A stretch of 64,000 nt of DNA from assembly GCA_963835595.1 (NCBI GenBank), contig CAWIGL010000002.1, positions 2,046,001 to 2,110,000 of the forward strand, written 5' to 3'. Made by a program: the position numbers and the translations under genes. The notes below the pieces were generated by a model. It made no database searches. It was not told the DNA's origin and saw only the letters and a list, made by a program, of their open reading frames with translations. Below are positions 9,376-17,925 of this stretch, piece by piece. The stretch comes from CAWEPK01 sp963835595. Its GTDB lineage: Bacteria > Desulfobacterota > Syntrophorhabdia > Syntrophorhabdales > WCHB1-27. The first letter of the stretch is position 1. Every line of letters starts with the position of its first letter.

Positions 9376-10384
9376 CGTGGGGAGGATGCAGAAATTTCGA
9401 GACCTGTGCCTCTTCCTGGCGGCCTGCATCATGCTTTGCCCTTTCTGCCTGCGGGCAGACGACGGGGCCCTGAAGAAGGCCGTTTTTCTTCCCCAGTGGG
9501 TCCCCCAGGCCCAGTTTGCCGGCTATTACGCGGCATATGCGAAAGGCATCTACCGGAAACACGGGATCGACCTAACCATAGTTCCCGGTGGGGCCGATAG
9601 GCCGACGAGCCGCTATCTTGAGACGGGGCAGGCCACGTTCATCACTGCCTGGCTCTCGTCGGCCCTTCAGATGCGGGATAAGGGTATACGGCTGGTCAAT
9701 ATCGGCCAGGTGGTACAGCGGTCCGCCCTCATGCTCGTTGCGAAAAAGAGCAGCGGCATCGAGAAGCCCCGCGACCTTGAGGGCAGGAAGGTGGGGCTCT
9801 GGGGCGGCGATTTCGAGATCCAGCCAAAGGCCTTTTTCGAAAGAGAGGGGCTGCACGTGAAGCCCGTGCGCCAGTCGTTTTCCGTAAACCTCTTTCTCAG
9901 GGGCGGCGTGGACGCGGCCTCGGCCATGTGGTACAACGAGTACCATACGATCATCAACGCCGGGATCAACCCGGAGGAGCTGACCACCTTTTCCTTTGCC
10001 GATCTTGGACTCAATTTTCCCGAGGACGGCATCTATACGCTTGAAGAGACGCGCCGGCGCGACCCGGAGCTTGCCCGCGCCTTCGTTGCGGCCTCGCTGG
10101 AGGGATGGCTTTACGCCTTCTCCCATCCAAACGAAGCGGTCGATATAGTGCTTAAATACGCCGCAGAGGCGAAGGTCCCGGCCAACAGGGCACACCAGAA
10201 CTGGATGCTTGCCAGGATGAAAGAGCTGATCGTCCCGTCGAAAGGAGGGGCCGCCGGTCCCGGCTCTCTCAAGCAGTCCGATTACGCCCTTGTCGCCCGT
10301 GAGCTGAAGGAGCTGAAGCTGATAAGGAATATCCCGGATTTCAGGGAATTTTACAGGGGGTCCGCTACAGGTGCTCAGAAATAG
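9362..10384 (+). CDS. THI5/NMT1-like periplasmic substrate-binding protein
   Basis: A 340-residue exported binding protein of the SsuA/THI5 family. A hydrophobic signal segment follows MQKFRDL (LCLFLAACIMLCPF), so ATG 9386 is an alternative start. The mature part opens with FLPQWVPQAQFAGYYAAY, the usual first strand of pyrimidine-precursor/NMT1-like proteins, followed by GLWGGDFEIQ and the substrate-site strand SAMWYNEYHTI. It overlaps the genes on both sides by 14 bases. No ABC permease or ATPase is nearby; instead it is coupled to an RsbU-type receptor phosphatase, so it probably delivers a ligand to that sensor. That last point is inference. Confidence 0.82.
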   Translation: MRPVSVGRMQKFRDLCLFLAACIMLCPFCLRADDGALKKAVFLPQWVPQAQFAGYYAAYAKGIYRKHGIDLTIVPGGADRPTSRYLETGQATFITAWLSSALQMRDKGIRLVNIGQVVQRSALMLVAKKSSGIEKPRDLEGRKVGLWGGDFEIQPKAFFEREGLHVKPVRQSFSVNLFLRGGVDAASAMWYNEYHTIINAGINPEELTTFSFADLGLNFPEDGIYTLEETRRRDPELARAFVAASLEGWLYAFSHPNEAVDIVLKYAAEAKVPANRAHQNWMLARMKELIVPSKGGAAGPGSLKQSDYALVARELKELKLIRNIPDFREFYRGSATGAQK

Positions 10385-12312
10385 GGGCATTGTCTTCAAG
10401 CTGATCGCCCTCGTCGTTACCGCCGGGGGTTTCATCTTTCTCTGCGTCTTCGGCTACTCGTACTTTTTTTCCCGCCGGACCATCGAAAAGAACATCAACG
10501 AGGGCGCGAGGAACCTCGCGCAAGCGACGGTGGGCAGGATAGAGGCGAGCCTGCGGTCGGTGCAGAAGATACCCCTCAACGACAGATATTTTGTCGAGAG
10601 CACGCCGCTCGACCCGGCAGCGCTCCACGATCTCCTCTTCAACGTATTGGAGAGTAACGCCGACATTTGCGGAGCGGCCATAGCGTTCGAGCCGGGCAAG
10701 GGGCAGAACGTGCGGGGGTTTGCCCCCTACGTTTACAGAAGCGACCGGACGATAGCGTTCACGGAGCTCGCCTCCGAGCGGATCGACTACACCCTGGCCG
10801 ACTGGTACCAGATACCGAAGGAGCTTTCACGGCCCGAATGGAGCGAGCCTTACTACGGAGAGGGCCGGGACAGGACGCTCAAATCGACCTACTCAGTGCC
10901 CTTTTATATGACGGCAAAGGGGCAGAAGCGCCTCGCCGGCGTCATCGCCGTCGATATCTCCCTGAAAAGGCTGCAAGCCATAGTCTCGTCAGTGAAGGTG
11001 CTGCAGACGGGCTATGCCTTCCTTATCAGCCAGAACGGCACGGTAGTTACCCATCCTCGCAGCGAGCTAATCATGAACGCCACGATCTTCGGTATGGCGG
11101 AAGAGGCGGGCGATACGAGCCTGAGAGAGCTGGGCAGGCGTATGATAAAAGGGGAGTCGGGCCTGGTGCCCCTAGGTCCCGGGCCTTTAGGGCCTGCCTC
11201 CCTCATGTACTACGCCCCCATACCGTCCAACAACTGGTCGCTCGCCGTGGTCTTTCCCGTCGCCGAGCTCATGGCCGACGTGAGGCGCTTCAGTATGATC
11301 GCCTCCATCCTTGCCGTATTCGGGCTGGCGGCCCTCGGGCGCTGTCGTCATCATAGCCCACTCCATCACGAGGCCTCTGCGCACCATGGCTCAGGCAGCG
11401 GGGCACATCGCGGAAGGCAGCTTCGACGCCGCGCTTCCGGTCAGCCGGTCGGGCGACGAGGTAGGCGTGCTGACAAAAGCCTTCGAAGATATGCGTATAT
11501 CCCTGAAAGACTACATTGAAAGGCTCACGGAGACGACGGCCGCCAAACAGGCCATAGAGAGCGAGCTGAAAGTGGCGCGCGAGATACAGATGTCCATAAT
11601 CCCAAAGGCGTTCCCGTCCTTCCCCGCAGGCACGGGGGTCGATATGGACGCCTGGATAGAGCCGGCCAGGGACGTGGGGGGCGATTTCTACGACTTTTTC
11701 TTCCTCGACAGGAGCCGCTTGTGCGTCGTCATTGCCGACGTTTCGGACAAGGGCGTACCCGCTTCGCTTTTCATGGCTGTCACCAAGACGCTAATAAAGG
11801 CAAAGGCGGCCCCTGGGAAGGCGCCGGGCGACGTGCTGACGACCGTGAACAATGAGCTTGCAACAGGCAGCGGGACCAACATGTTCGTCACGGTCTTTTT
11901 CGCCGTCCTTGACATCGAGACGGGGGAGCTGCTTTATGCGAACGGGGGCCACAACCCGCCTATCCTGATACGGAGCCAGGGGAAGACGGCGCCTATAGAA
12001 AGGACGGGTAACCCTGTAGTGGGCGTAATAGAGGGGATCGAATACGGGAGCAAGGGGCTTACACTTTACCCCGGCGATATGCTCCTATTGTTCACCGACG
12101 GTGTGACGGAGGCGGTAAACCGAAAGGGCGAGCTTTTCGGGGACGAGCGCCTCCTGAAAGAGGTTTCCGCCGCCGCCGACCCCTCGCCGGCAGGCAGGAC
12201 CGAGGCCGTCAGGCAGGCCCTTGCGCGGTACTCGGAGGGGGCGCCGCAGGCTGATGATATCACTATACTGGCGGTACGGTACGAGGGGCCGCTGATGGAG
12301 CGGGAGGGCTGA
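10371..12312 (+). CDS. RsbU/SpoIIE-type receptor phosphatase (dCache-HAMP-PP2C), one frameshift
   Basis: A membrane serine phosphatase (about 646 residues) that should dephosphorylate the STAS protein encoded next. Order: TM1 (about 9-30), extracytoplasmic dCache-like sensor (31-300), TM2 (about 305-330), HAMP (330-385, with SITRPLRTM and SGDEVG), linker coil with KVAREIQMSIIP, then PP2C/SpoIIE domain with metal-binding aspartates in VGGDFYDFF, IADVSDKG, LFTDGVTEA and DDITILA. The frame is broken in the GGG run 11337-11339; removing one G joins AAL to GAVVIIAHS perfectly. I treat it as one intact gene with a sequencing error. It overlaps the binding-protein gene, suggesting a ligand-sensing pair. 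Confidence 0.88.
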
Positions 12313-12345
12313 CGTGCCGGCCTGCCATAAACGAAAGGAGCGATC

Positions 12346-12684
12346 ATGAAGGTGGAGACAAAAAAAGAAAAGGACGTTGCGGTGGCGGCCGTTATCGGGA
12401 GAATGGACGCACTCACCACTTCCGATGTGGAACGCACCCTTATGGGTCTGTTGGACGAAGGGGAGATGAAGCTCCTCATAGACCTCGACCGCCTCGATTA
12501 CATCAGCAGCGCAGGTCTGAGGACCCTTCTGGCTACGGCGAAGCGAATGAAGGAGTGGTCGGGGATCATTGCCTTTGCCAATCTCAAGGGTCACGTGAAG
12601 GAGGTCTTCGAGATATCGGGTTTCTACTCGCTTTTCACGGTCTACGACTCGGTTGAATCAGCCCTGGAGCAGCTCGGCCGGTGA
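12346..12684 (+). CDS. STAS-domain anti-sigma factor antagonist (RsbV/SpoIIAA-like)
   Basis: A 112-residue single STAS domain. The phosphorylatable serine lies in DYISSAGLRTLL, the standard signature of anti-anti-sigma factors. It follows the RsbU phosphatase by 33 bases with an AAAGGAG ribosome site, and overlaps the RsbW-like gene by four bases. In the family, the unphosphorylated form captures the RsbW kinase; here the kinase gene is disrupted by an insertion sequence, so the switch may be blind in this strain. Confidence 0.92.
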   Translation: MKVETKKEKDVAVAAVIGRMDALTTSDVERTLMGLLDEGEMKLLIDLDRLDYISSAGLRTLLATAKRMKEWSGIIAFANLKGHVKEVFEISGFYSLFTVYDSVESALEQLGR

Positions 12685-12899
12685 AAGCGCTATCGGATGC
12701 GACGACGCAGGCAACGCTGGATAACCTGGGCGTCCTTATCGATTCCGTCAGAAGTGTTGCGAAGGAATGGATAGCAAGTCCCAGGAGACTGCTCGACATC
12801 GAGCTGGTAGCGGAAGAAGCGCTTGTCAATGTCATCAGTCATGCCTACCCGGGGGGACCGGCCGGCGAGGTGAGGGTAAGATGCGGTATCCGTGACCGC

Positions 12900-12905
12900 A
12901 GGTGG
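12900..12905. repeat. Left copy of 6-bp target duplication AGGTGG
   Basis: AGGTGG at 12900-12905 recurs at 14050-14055, at the exact points where the rsbW reading frame breaks and resumes. Both copies sit in the same codon phase (Arg-Trp). This supports a 6-bp target-site duplication. Confidence 0.7.
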
Positions 12906-14049
12906 CTCGTCATTGATACTATTTCGCTGTCATACGATAAATAATATGGTATACTCCTTTTCAGAGTAAATTGAGAAGGAGGTGCAGTATGAGAAGGGCA
13001 GTTCTCGAAAATCACCTCAGCCAGAATGAACTCAGAAAGCGAATGATTGAAAGCGAGGGCCGCGAACAGTTTCAACGATGGCAGGCGCTCTTTATGATCA
13101 GCAAAGGGCTTACGGCCGACAAGGCGGCCGAATATCTCGGTTCTACCCCCGGCACGGTCCACCAATGGATTTTCCGGTACAACCATGGCGGACCCGAGCT
13201 TTTCGTTTTGCAGGGGCGGGGAGGCCGTCGTTTTGGGCTGCTGTCCATCGAGGAGGAGGAGACGCTCCTCGCAGAGCTGCGGGCCAGGGCGGAGCAAGGG
13301 GGGATCGTGGCGGCCTTTGCCATAAGGAGCCAGGTGGAAGGCAGGGTGGGAAGACAGGTGTCCAAGGATTACCTCTACGACCTGCTCCATCGTCACGGGT
13401 GGCGGAAGGTAACGCCCCGACCGAAGCATCCCAAGGCCAAAAAGGAAGAGCAGGAGGAATTTAAAAAAAACTTCCCGGCCTTGTGGAGGCCGCCGCTGCA
13501 ACGTTCCCCGCGGGCGACGCCCGACCGGTAAAGCTTTTCTTTGAGGATGAAGGGCGTTTCGGAAGGATGGGAGACCCTTTCCCATGCTGGGCGCCCCACG
13601 GAGAACGACCTGTCGTCGCTGTCCAGCTCGTCCGACAATATACGCACGTATTCAGCGCCGTCTGCCCTAGCGACGGACAATCTCTCTCCCTGGTTCTTCC
13701 CTATGCCGATACCGCAGCCATGAAGATCTTTCTCCAGGAATGCTCGGAACAATGGAAAGCCTATCGGGTGATCATGGTCATGGATAAGGCGGCGTGGCAT
13801 CGAAGCGCGGCGCTGGGAGAATTCGAGAACATCCGCATCATCCATCAGCCCTCCTATTCTCCCGAACTCAATCCGGTAGAGCATTTCTGGGAATATATAC
13901 GGGAAAGACATCTCAGGAATTATCTCTGGACGGCCCTTTCCGATCTGGAAGATGTGCTGGCCTCCGTCCTAAAGGTCCTTATGGAGTCGGCCGATATGAT
14001 CCGGAGCCTGGTAGGCTTTCATTGGGCCATTATTTAGCATCTGATGGCG
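12906..14049 (+). mobile_element. IS630-type insertion sequence, about 1.14 kb
   Basis: The element lies between the AGGTGG copies. Its ends are imperfect inverted repeats: left CGTCATTGATACTA, right (complement) CGCCATCAGATGCTA. A second, similar block at 12929-12949 (GTCATACGATAAATAAT) also matches the right end (GATGCTAAATAAT), so the left end may carry tandem transposase-binding sites, and the precise left edge could be some 20 bases further in. Inside is one transposase in two frames and a promoter CTGTCA-17-TATACT (12927-12955). IS630 members normally duplicate TA, so a 6-bp duplication is unusual. Confidence 0.75.
12989..14037 (+). CDS. IS630-family transposase, two frames joined by -1 frameshift at A8
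   Basis: The first frame (start ATG 12989, ribosome site GAAGGAGGTG) carries the helix-turn-helix region (ADKAAEYLGSTPGTVHQW) and a winged-helix part. The second frame holds the DDE nuclease: FFEDEGRFGR, VMDKAAWH and PELNPVEHFWEYIR supply the three acidic residues. The frames meet at a run of eight A (13463-13470); a -1 slip gives EEFKKKLPGLVEAAAA without a stop. All other broken genes here need the opposite correction, so I take this as programmed frameshifting, known for several IS families. The protein would be about 349 residues. Confidence 0.85.
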
Positions 14050-14370
14050 AGGTGGTATGAGATCGTAGACTCCGGCATTCCCTTCGATGTGCTTTCCGTC
14101 CCGCCGCCCGACCTCGACGCCCCTGTCATGGAGCGCCCGACCGGGGGTCTTGGCATACATCTTATAAAGAGGCTGACGGATAGTGCGGCATACCGCCGGG
14201 AGGGGGGTAGGAATATACTGGAGCTGCGGGTGCGCCTGAATCCGAAAAATGACGTGTCGACGCAGCCGGAGGACATTCCTGCCGGGGAAAAACAATAAAT
14301 ACGGAATACGAGACGGACTTATCTATCGGCCCTCTCTGCCCCTTGTTATTCTTCCGGTGAAGCAAAGGCG

Positions 14371-14392
14371 GCGGAGCAGGTCGTAGCTCCGC
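14371..14392. terminator. Weak hairpin between convergent operons
   Basis: GCGGAGC (14371-14377) and GCTCCGC (14386-14392) form a 7-bp stem with an 8-base loop in the space between the converging rsbW and TRAP permease genes. There is no clear T-run on either side, so this is only a possible terminator. Confidence 0.3.
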
Positions 14393-14445
14393 TATTATGC
14401 CATTTTGGGCAAAACCGACGTGCCTTCGTGAAGCGCAAGGAGATG

Positions 14446-16341
14446 TCAGAAAGCAGCCGGAGCGGAAACGGCCAGGCCGCGCGACCTGTATTGGCTGCCC
14501 CCGACGACCAAAACGAGCATCAGGCCCGCCAAGCGCGTCCACCATAACGGATAGAGGATGATCACGCCCGCGAGGGCCAGCAAGAGGCGCTGCCAGGGCG
14601 ACGCAAGGGCAAGCAGGTATCCCTGGAAGGCCGCGGCCACGGCCGCGACAGACACGACGCCAACGATAATGGCCGTGACTATCTCGCCCACCGAGCCGAT
14701 GAGCATCAGACCTGGATTGTACACGAAAGCAAAAGGAATGAAATAATTGGCAATTCCGATGTACGTGGCGAGCCACCCGGTTTTCATCACGTCGGCCTTC
14801 GCGATAGCCGCACTGACAAAGAACGAAATGCCCACGGGCGGGGTGATAAAGGAGGAGACGGCCCACCAGAAGACGTAGAGGTGGGCGATGATCGGCGGTA
14901 TCCCGATCTTCTCCAGAGCGGGCGCCACCATGATCGCCACGAAAATGTAGCAGGGGATCGAGGCCATGCCGAGCCCCATGACGAAGCTGGCGATCGCGGC
15001 AAGGAAGAGAAGCAGGAAGAGGTTGTTGCCGGCGATATCGACGATGTTGTTGGAGAGGGAGAGGGCTATGGCGCTCAGGGTGACGGAGCCCATCATGATG
15101 CCCGCCATGGCGCAGGAGAGCCCTATGATGATTACCCCTTTCCCCGCGTCTTCGAAGGCGCTCACCAGCCGGGGCAAGGTAAGAAGCGGTTTCTTTCGCA
15201 AAAGCAGAGAGACGGCGGCAAGGAGCACGATCGAGACCGTGGCGTAGACCGCCGACAGTTCGGGGGAATACCTCATCACAAACAGGAAATATACCAATAC
15301 CAGCACCGGCGCCAAATGGACATACCCCTTCCTTATGGTCGTCGTGATGCGGGGTATTTCGCCCGGTTGCAGCCCGCGACGTTTGTTCCGGGCCGCATCG
15401 AAGTCGATCTGGAGGAAAAGCATGGTGTAATAGAGAACGGCGGGGACGAAGGCGACATAACAGACCCTCGCGTAGGGGATTTGCAGCATCTCTGCCATGA
15501 TGAAGGCGACGACGCCCATCACCGGCGGCATAAGCTGCCCACCGTTTGACGAGCACGCCTCTATAGCCCCCGCGAACTCGGCCCGGTACCCCACCGATTT
15601 CATCATCGGGACGGTGAAGGTACCCGTAGTCGCGGCGTTTGCCGAAGGGCTTCCGGAGACCATCCCGAACAGACCGCTCGAGACGCAGGCTGCTTTTGCC
15701 GTCCCCCCCCTGAACCTGCCAACCGCGGCAAACGTGAGGCCCATAAGGGTCTCTCCCGCTCCAGAGTGAACGAGGACCTGACCGAAGAGAAGGAAGACGA
15801 TCACTACCGTGCTCGCAATATCGACCTCCGCCCCGAATATCCCGTTAGCCGGTCGAAAGAACTGCGCCATGACCCGTTCGAAGGAGTAGCCCCTGCACGT
15901 GAGGACGCCGGGCAGGTAATCGCAGAACATGGGATGGAGGATAAAGAAAAGGGTGACGAAGGTGAGACTTATGCCGAGCACCCGGCGCAGGGCTTCGAGC
16001 AAGGCTATGACGAAGCTGGCGCAAAGGATTATCTCGTACGTCTGCGCCTGCGCCCCGGCGTTCTGCTGCCAGAGGTCGTAGAAGAAGATAACATAGGCGC
16101 AGGGGGCTATGCCGAGGACCATGAGTATCAAGTCATACCACCGGGGAGACGCGCCACCTTTCCGGGCGGGGTATATCAGGAAGGTGAGGAAGAAGATAAT
16201 CGCCAGGAAGGACGCCTGATGCATGACCGGCAGGTAAGAGATGCCCACCGGTTCCAGTATGTGCGTAACGAAGAGGACGGAGAGCGCCGTGAGAGACACC
16301 GCCGCTATCTTGGCCACAAACGGCCACCTGTTTTCCCGCAT
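14446..16341 (-). CDS. TRAP transporter fused small-large permease (4TM-12TM type)
   Basis: A 631-residue inner-membrane protein with about 16-18 hydrophobic segments, the fused DctQM-type permease used with TAXI binding proteins. It shows GVLTCRGYSFERVMAQ, the conserved SGLFGMVSGSPSANAATTG and GGQLMPPVMGVVAF segments of the large subunit, and ITPPVGISFFVSA near the end. It is 12 bases downstream of its binding-protein gene. It imports a dicarboxylate-like substrate using an ion gradient. It is the last gene of the GntR-headed operon, pointing to uptake of the compound degraded by the upstream enzymes. Confidence 0.92.
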   Translation of the reverse strand: MRENRWPFVAKIAAVSLTALSVLFVTHILEPVGISYLPVMHQASFLAIIFFLTFLIYPARKGGASPRWYDLILMVLGIAPCAYVIFFYDLWQQNAGAQAQTYEIILCASFVIALLEALRRVLGISLTFVTLFFILHPMFCDYLPGVLTCRGYSFERVMAQFFRPANGIFGAEVDIASTVVIVFLLFGQVLVHSGAGETLMGLTFAAVGRFRGGTAKAACVSSGLFGMVSGSPSANAATTGTFTVPMMKSVGYRAEFAGAIEACSSNGGQLMPPVMGVVAFIMAEMLQIPYARVCYVAFVPAVLYYTMLFLQIDFDAARNKRRGLQPGEIPRITTTIRKGYVHLAPVLVLVYFLFVMRYSPELSAVYATVSIVLLAAVSLLLRKKPLLTLPRLVSAFEDAGKGVIIIGLSCAMAGIMMGSVTLSAIALSLSNNIVDIAGNNLFLLLFLAAIASFVMGLGMASIPCYIFVAIMVAPALEKIGIPPIIAHLYVFWWAVSSFITPPVGISFFVSAAIAKADVMKTGWLATYIGIANYFIPFAFVYNPGLMLIGSVGEIVTAIIVGVVSVAAVAAAFQGYLLALASPWQRLLLALAGVIILYPLWWTRLAGLMLVLVVGGSQYRSRGLAVSAPAAF

Positions 16342-16353
16342 GACAACCTCCCG

Positions 16354-17395
16354 CTACTTCGAAATACCGACTTCCGCAAGAAGCTGTTTCTGGAGCCTGT
16401 CTTGCTCCGCGGTCCATTTCCCCTTCTCTTTCCAGTACTTGATGACCCCCGGATGATAGGGCACAACGCCCGGATAGAGCGGGTTATCGGTCCACTCCTT
16501 GACGTCCTTGTGGTAAGGGTAGAGTTCCGGCAGGTGATCGAAGACCGCCTTCATCACCTCGTAGACCAGGTCCTCGGGCAGATCCCGCGCGGCAGAACAT
16601 GCTGTTGAACGGGCTTATCGTCGGCAGGTCTTTGTTGTACGTGATCGGGCCGTAATCCTTCGCCGAAAGAACGCATCTTTTCATGAACCTGTACTTCTTC
16701 TGAATGGCATCGATCTTCTTCTCGTCCACGCTGAACAGCCGTACCTGGATCTCCATGCTCAGTTCCTTCAGCCAGCTTGGCATGCCGTCGCTCGGGTACG
16801 GATGAATGAAGGCCGCTATCCTCTTCTCGGTCAGCGCCGACGTCCCGTCCTTCCAGCCGGTAAAAGCGGTGTGCTTCACGTCGCCCTCCGCCATCCCCTC
16901 GGCTTCCATGAATATGTTCATGGTGCTCTCGAAGGTGAGGTTTCCGGAATACCTGTCCATCACCCTCTTGCCTTTCAGGTCCTGAAAGGACTTGACCCCC
17001 GAGCCCTCGTAGGTAATCATGGCGAGCGGGGCGACGGTGCCCATCCAGACCTGACGGATGTTCATCTTCCCCTTCTTGTACGGGCCTATCCCCCGGCCCG
17101 CCTGGTATGCCTGGTCGGAGAAGGAGACGGCGAATTCGACTTCCTTGTTCTGGAGCTGGTAGAGCGTCCTCCCCCCGACGCTCGACGCCTCCGGCGTCGC
17201 CCTTATCCCCGCGTGCTTCGAGATCAGGTTCGCCATTCCGGCGGCAAGGGAGTAATTGCCTGTGCCTACGGTTGCGGCAGCGATGGAGACCGCCTTCGGC
17301 CAGTTCGCAGGCTTCTGCTTCGCCGCAAAGGCTAAGACGGCTGCGACAAGGACCAGGCAAACTGCGGCAGATACGACAAAGAGCTTCGTTTTCAT
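16354..17395 (-). CDS. TAXI-family TRAP periplasmic binding protein, one frameshift
   Basis: An exported solute receptor (about 346 residues) for the TRAP permease next to it. Start MKTKLFVVSAAVCLVLVAAVLAFA is a signal peptide; the mature protein has the TAXI marks TVGTGNYSLAAGMANLISKH and ATPEASSVGGRTLYQLQ. The frame breaks in the CCC run 16584-16586; dropping one base gives CRADLPEDLVYEVMKAVFDH and an intact C-terminus ending AEVGISK. I therefore treat it as a functional gene with a sequence error. ATG 17395 fits the signal peptide; longer upstream readings do not. Confidence 0.88.
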
Positions 17396-17414
17396 TGGCA
17401 CGCCCCCCTCTCGA

Positions 17415-17594
17415 TTAAATCCCCGCTCTGTCCAGAACGGCGTTAGGACAGACCTCGATGCAGATCCCGCAATCGGTACACATGTCGGGGTCCGCGACGC
17501 GAACCTTACCATCCACCTCAAGCACACCTACCGGACAGTTGTCGACGCAGGTGTTGCAGGCATCGCAGGCTTCTCCGTTGACAACGATCACCAT
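17415..17594 (-). CDS. Small 2[4Fe-4S] ferredoxin
   Basis: A 59-residue ferredoxin, MVIVVNGEACDACNTC..., with two classical clusters: CDACNTCVDNCP near residues 10-21 and CTDCGICIEVCP near 39-50. The ribosome site GGAGGTGA precedes the start. It lies two bases after a separate 2Fe-2S protein and a fumarate-reductase-like flavoprotein; together these replace the single iron-sulfur subunit of fumarate reductases. Confidence 0.9.
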   Translation of the reverse strand: MVIVVNGEACDACNTCVDNCPVGVLEVDGKVRVADPDMCTDCGICIEVCPNAVLDRAGI

Positions 17595-17596
17595 CT

Positions 17597-17923
17597 CTAT
17601 TCACCTCCACCGGATTCCGTTATCAGATCCTTCACGACACGATACTTGGGAATCGGCTCTATGGTCATCTCTCTTTCAGAAAGCTCGTTGCACGCCAGAA
17701 CCGCCTTCTTGTTCACGAGCATGGAGCAGGCGCCGCACAACTGCTGCCGGCACGGCTCCCTGAAGGAAAGGCCGGGGGCGAACTTTTCGTACACGTAGCG
17801 AATCGTGTCTATCACCTTCCTTTCTCTCCAAGCCTCTTCGGGCACCTTGTAAGTCTCGAACCTCGGCTCTTTATCGACGGTGGGGTCGAATCGAAATATT
17901 TTCACAATCGCTTCGTCCGGCAT
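17597..17923 (-). CDS. 2Fe-2S protein equal to the N-terminal half of a SdhB/FrdB subunit
   Basis: A 108-residue protein that begins like the iron-sulfur subunit of succinate dehydrogenase/fumarate reductase (KIFRFDP...) and carries the 2Fe-2S ligands in CRQQLCGACSMLVNKKAVLAC. The C-terminal 4Fe-4S/3Fe-4S half of SdhB is absent; the next gene supplies a small ferredoxin instead. It starts two bases after the flavoprotein stop. It should accept electrons from, or give them to, that flavoprotein. Confidence 0.87.
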   Translation of the reverse strand: MPDEAIVKIFRFDPTVDKEPRFETYKVPEEAWRERKVIDTIRYVYEKFAPGLSFREPCRQQLCGACSMLVNKKAVLACNELSEREMTIEPIPKYRVVKDLITESGGGE

Positions 17924-17925
17924 GT

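Larger units (their letters stand above)
12681..14298 (+). pseudogene. RsbW-like anti-sigma kinase gene interrupted by an IS element
   Basis: The reading frame starting at 12681 encodes the first 75 residues of an RsbW/SpoIIAB-type ATPase (N-box region VAEEALVNVISHAYP) up to RW at 12905. The rest, YEIVDSGIPFDVLS...GGLGIHLIKRLTD...LELRVRL, is at 14056-14298 with its own stop. Deleting the element plus one copy of AGGTGG gives a perfect in-frame 155-residue protein with DSGIPFD (G1 box) and GGLGIHL (G2 box). As it stands the left part runs into the element and stops at about 12944. It was the last gene of the operon. Loss should free whatever partner the kinase held. Confidence 0.88.
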
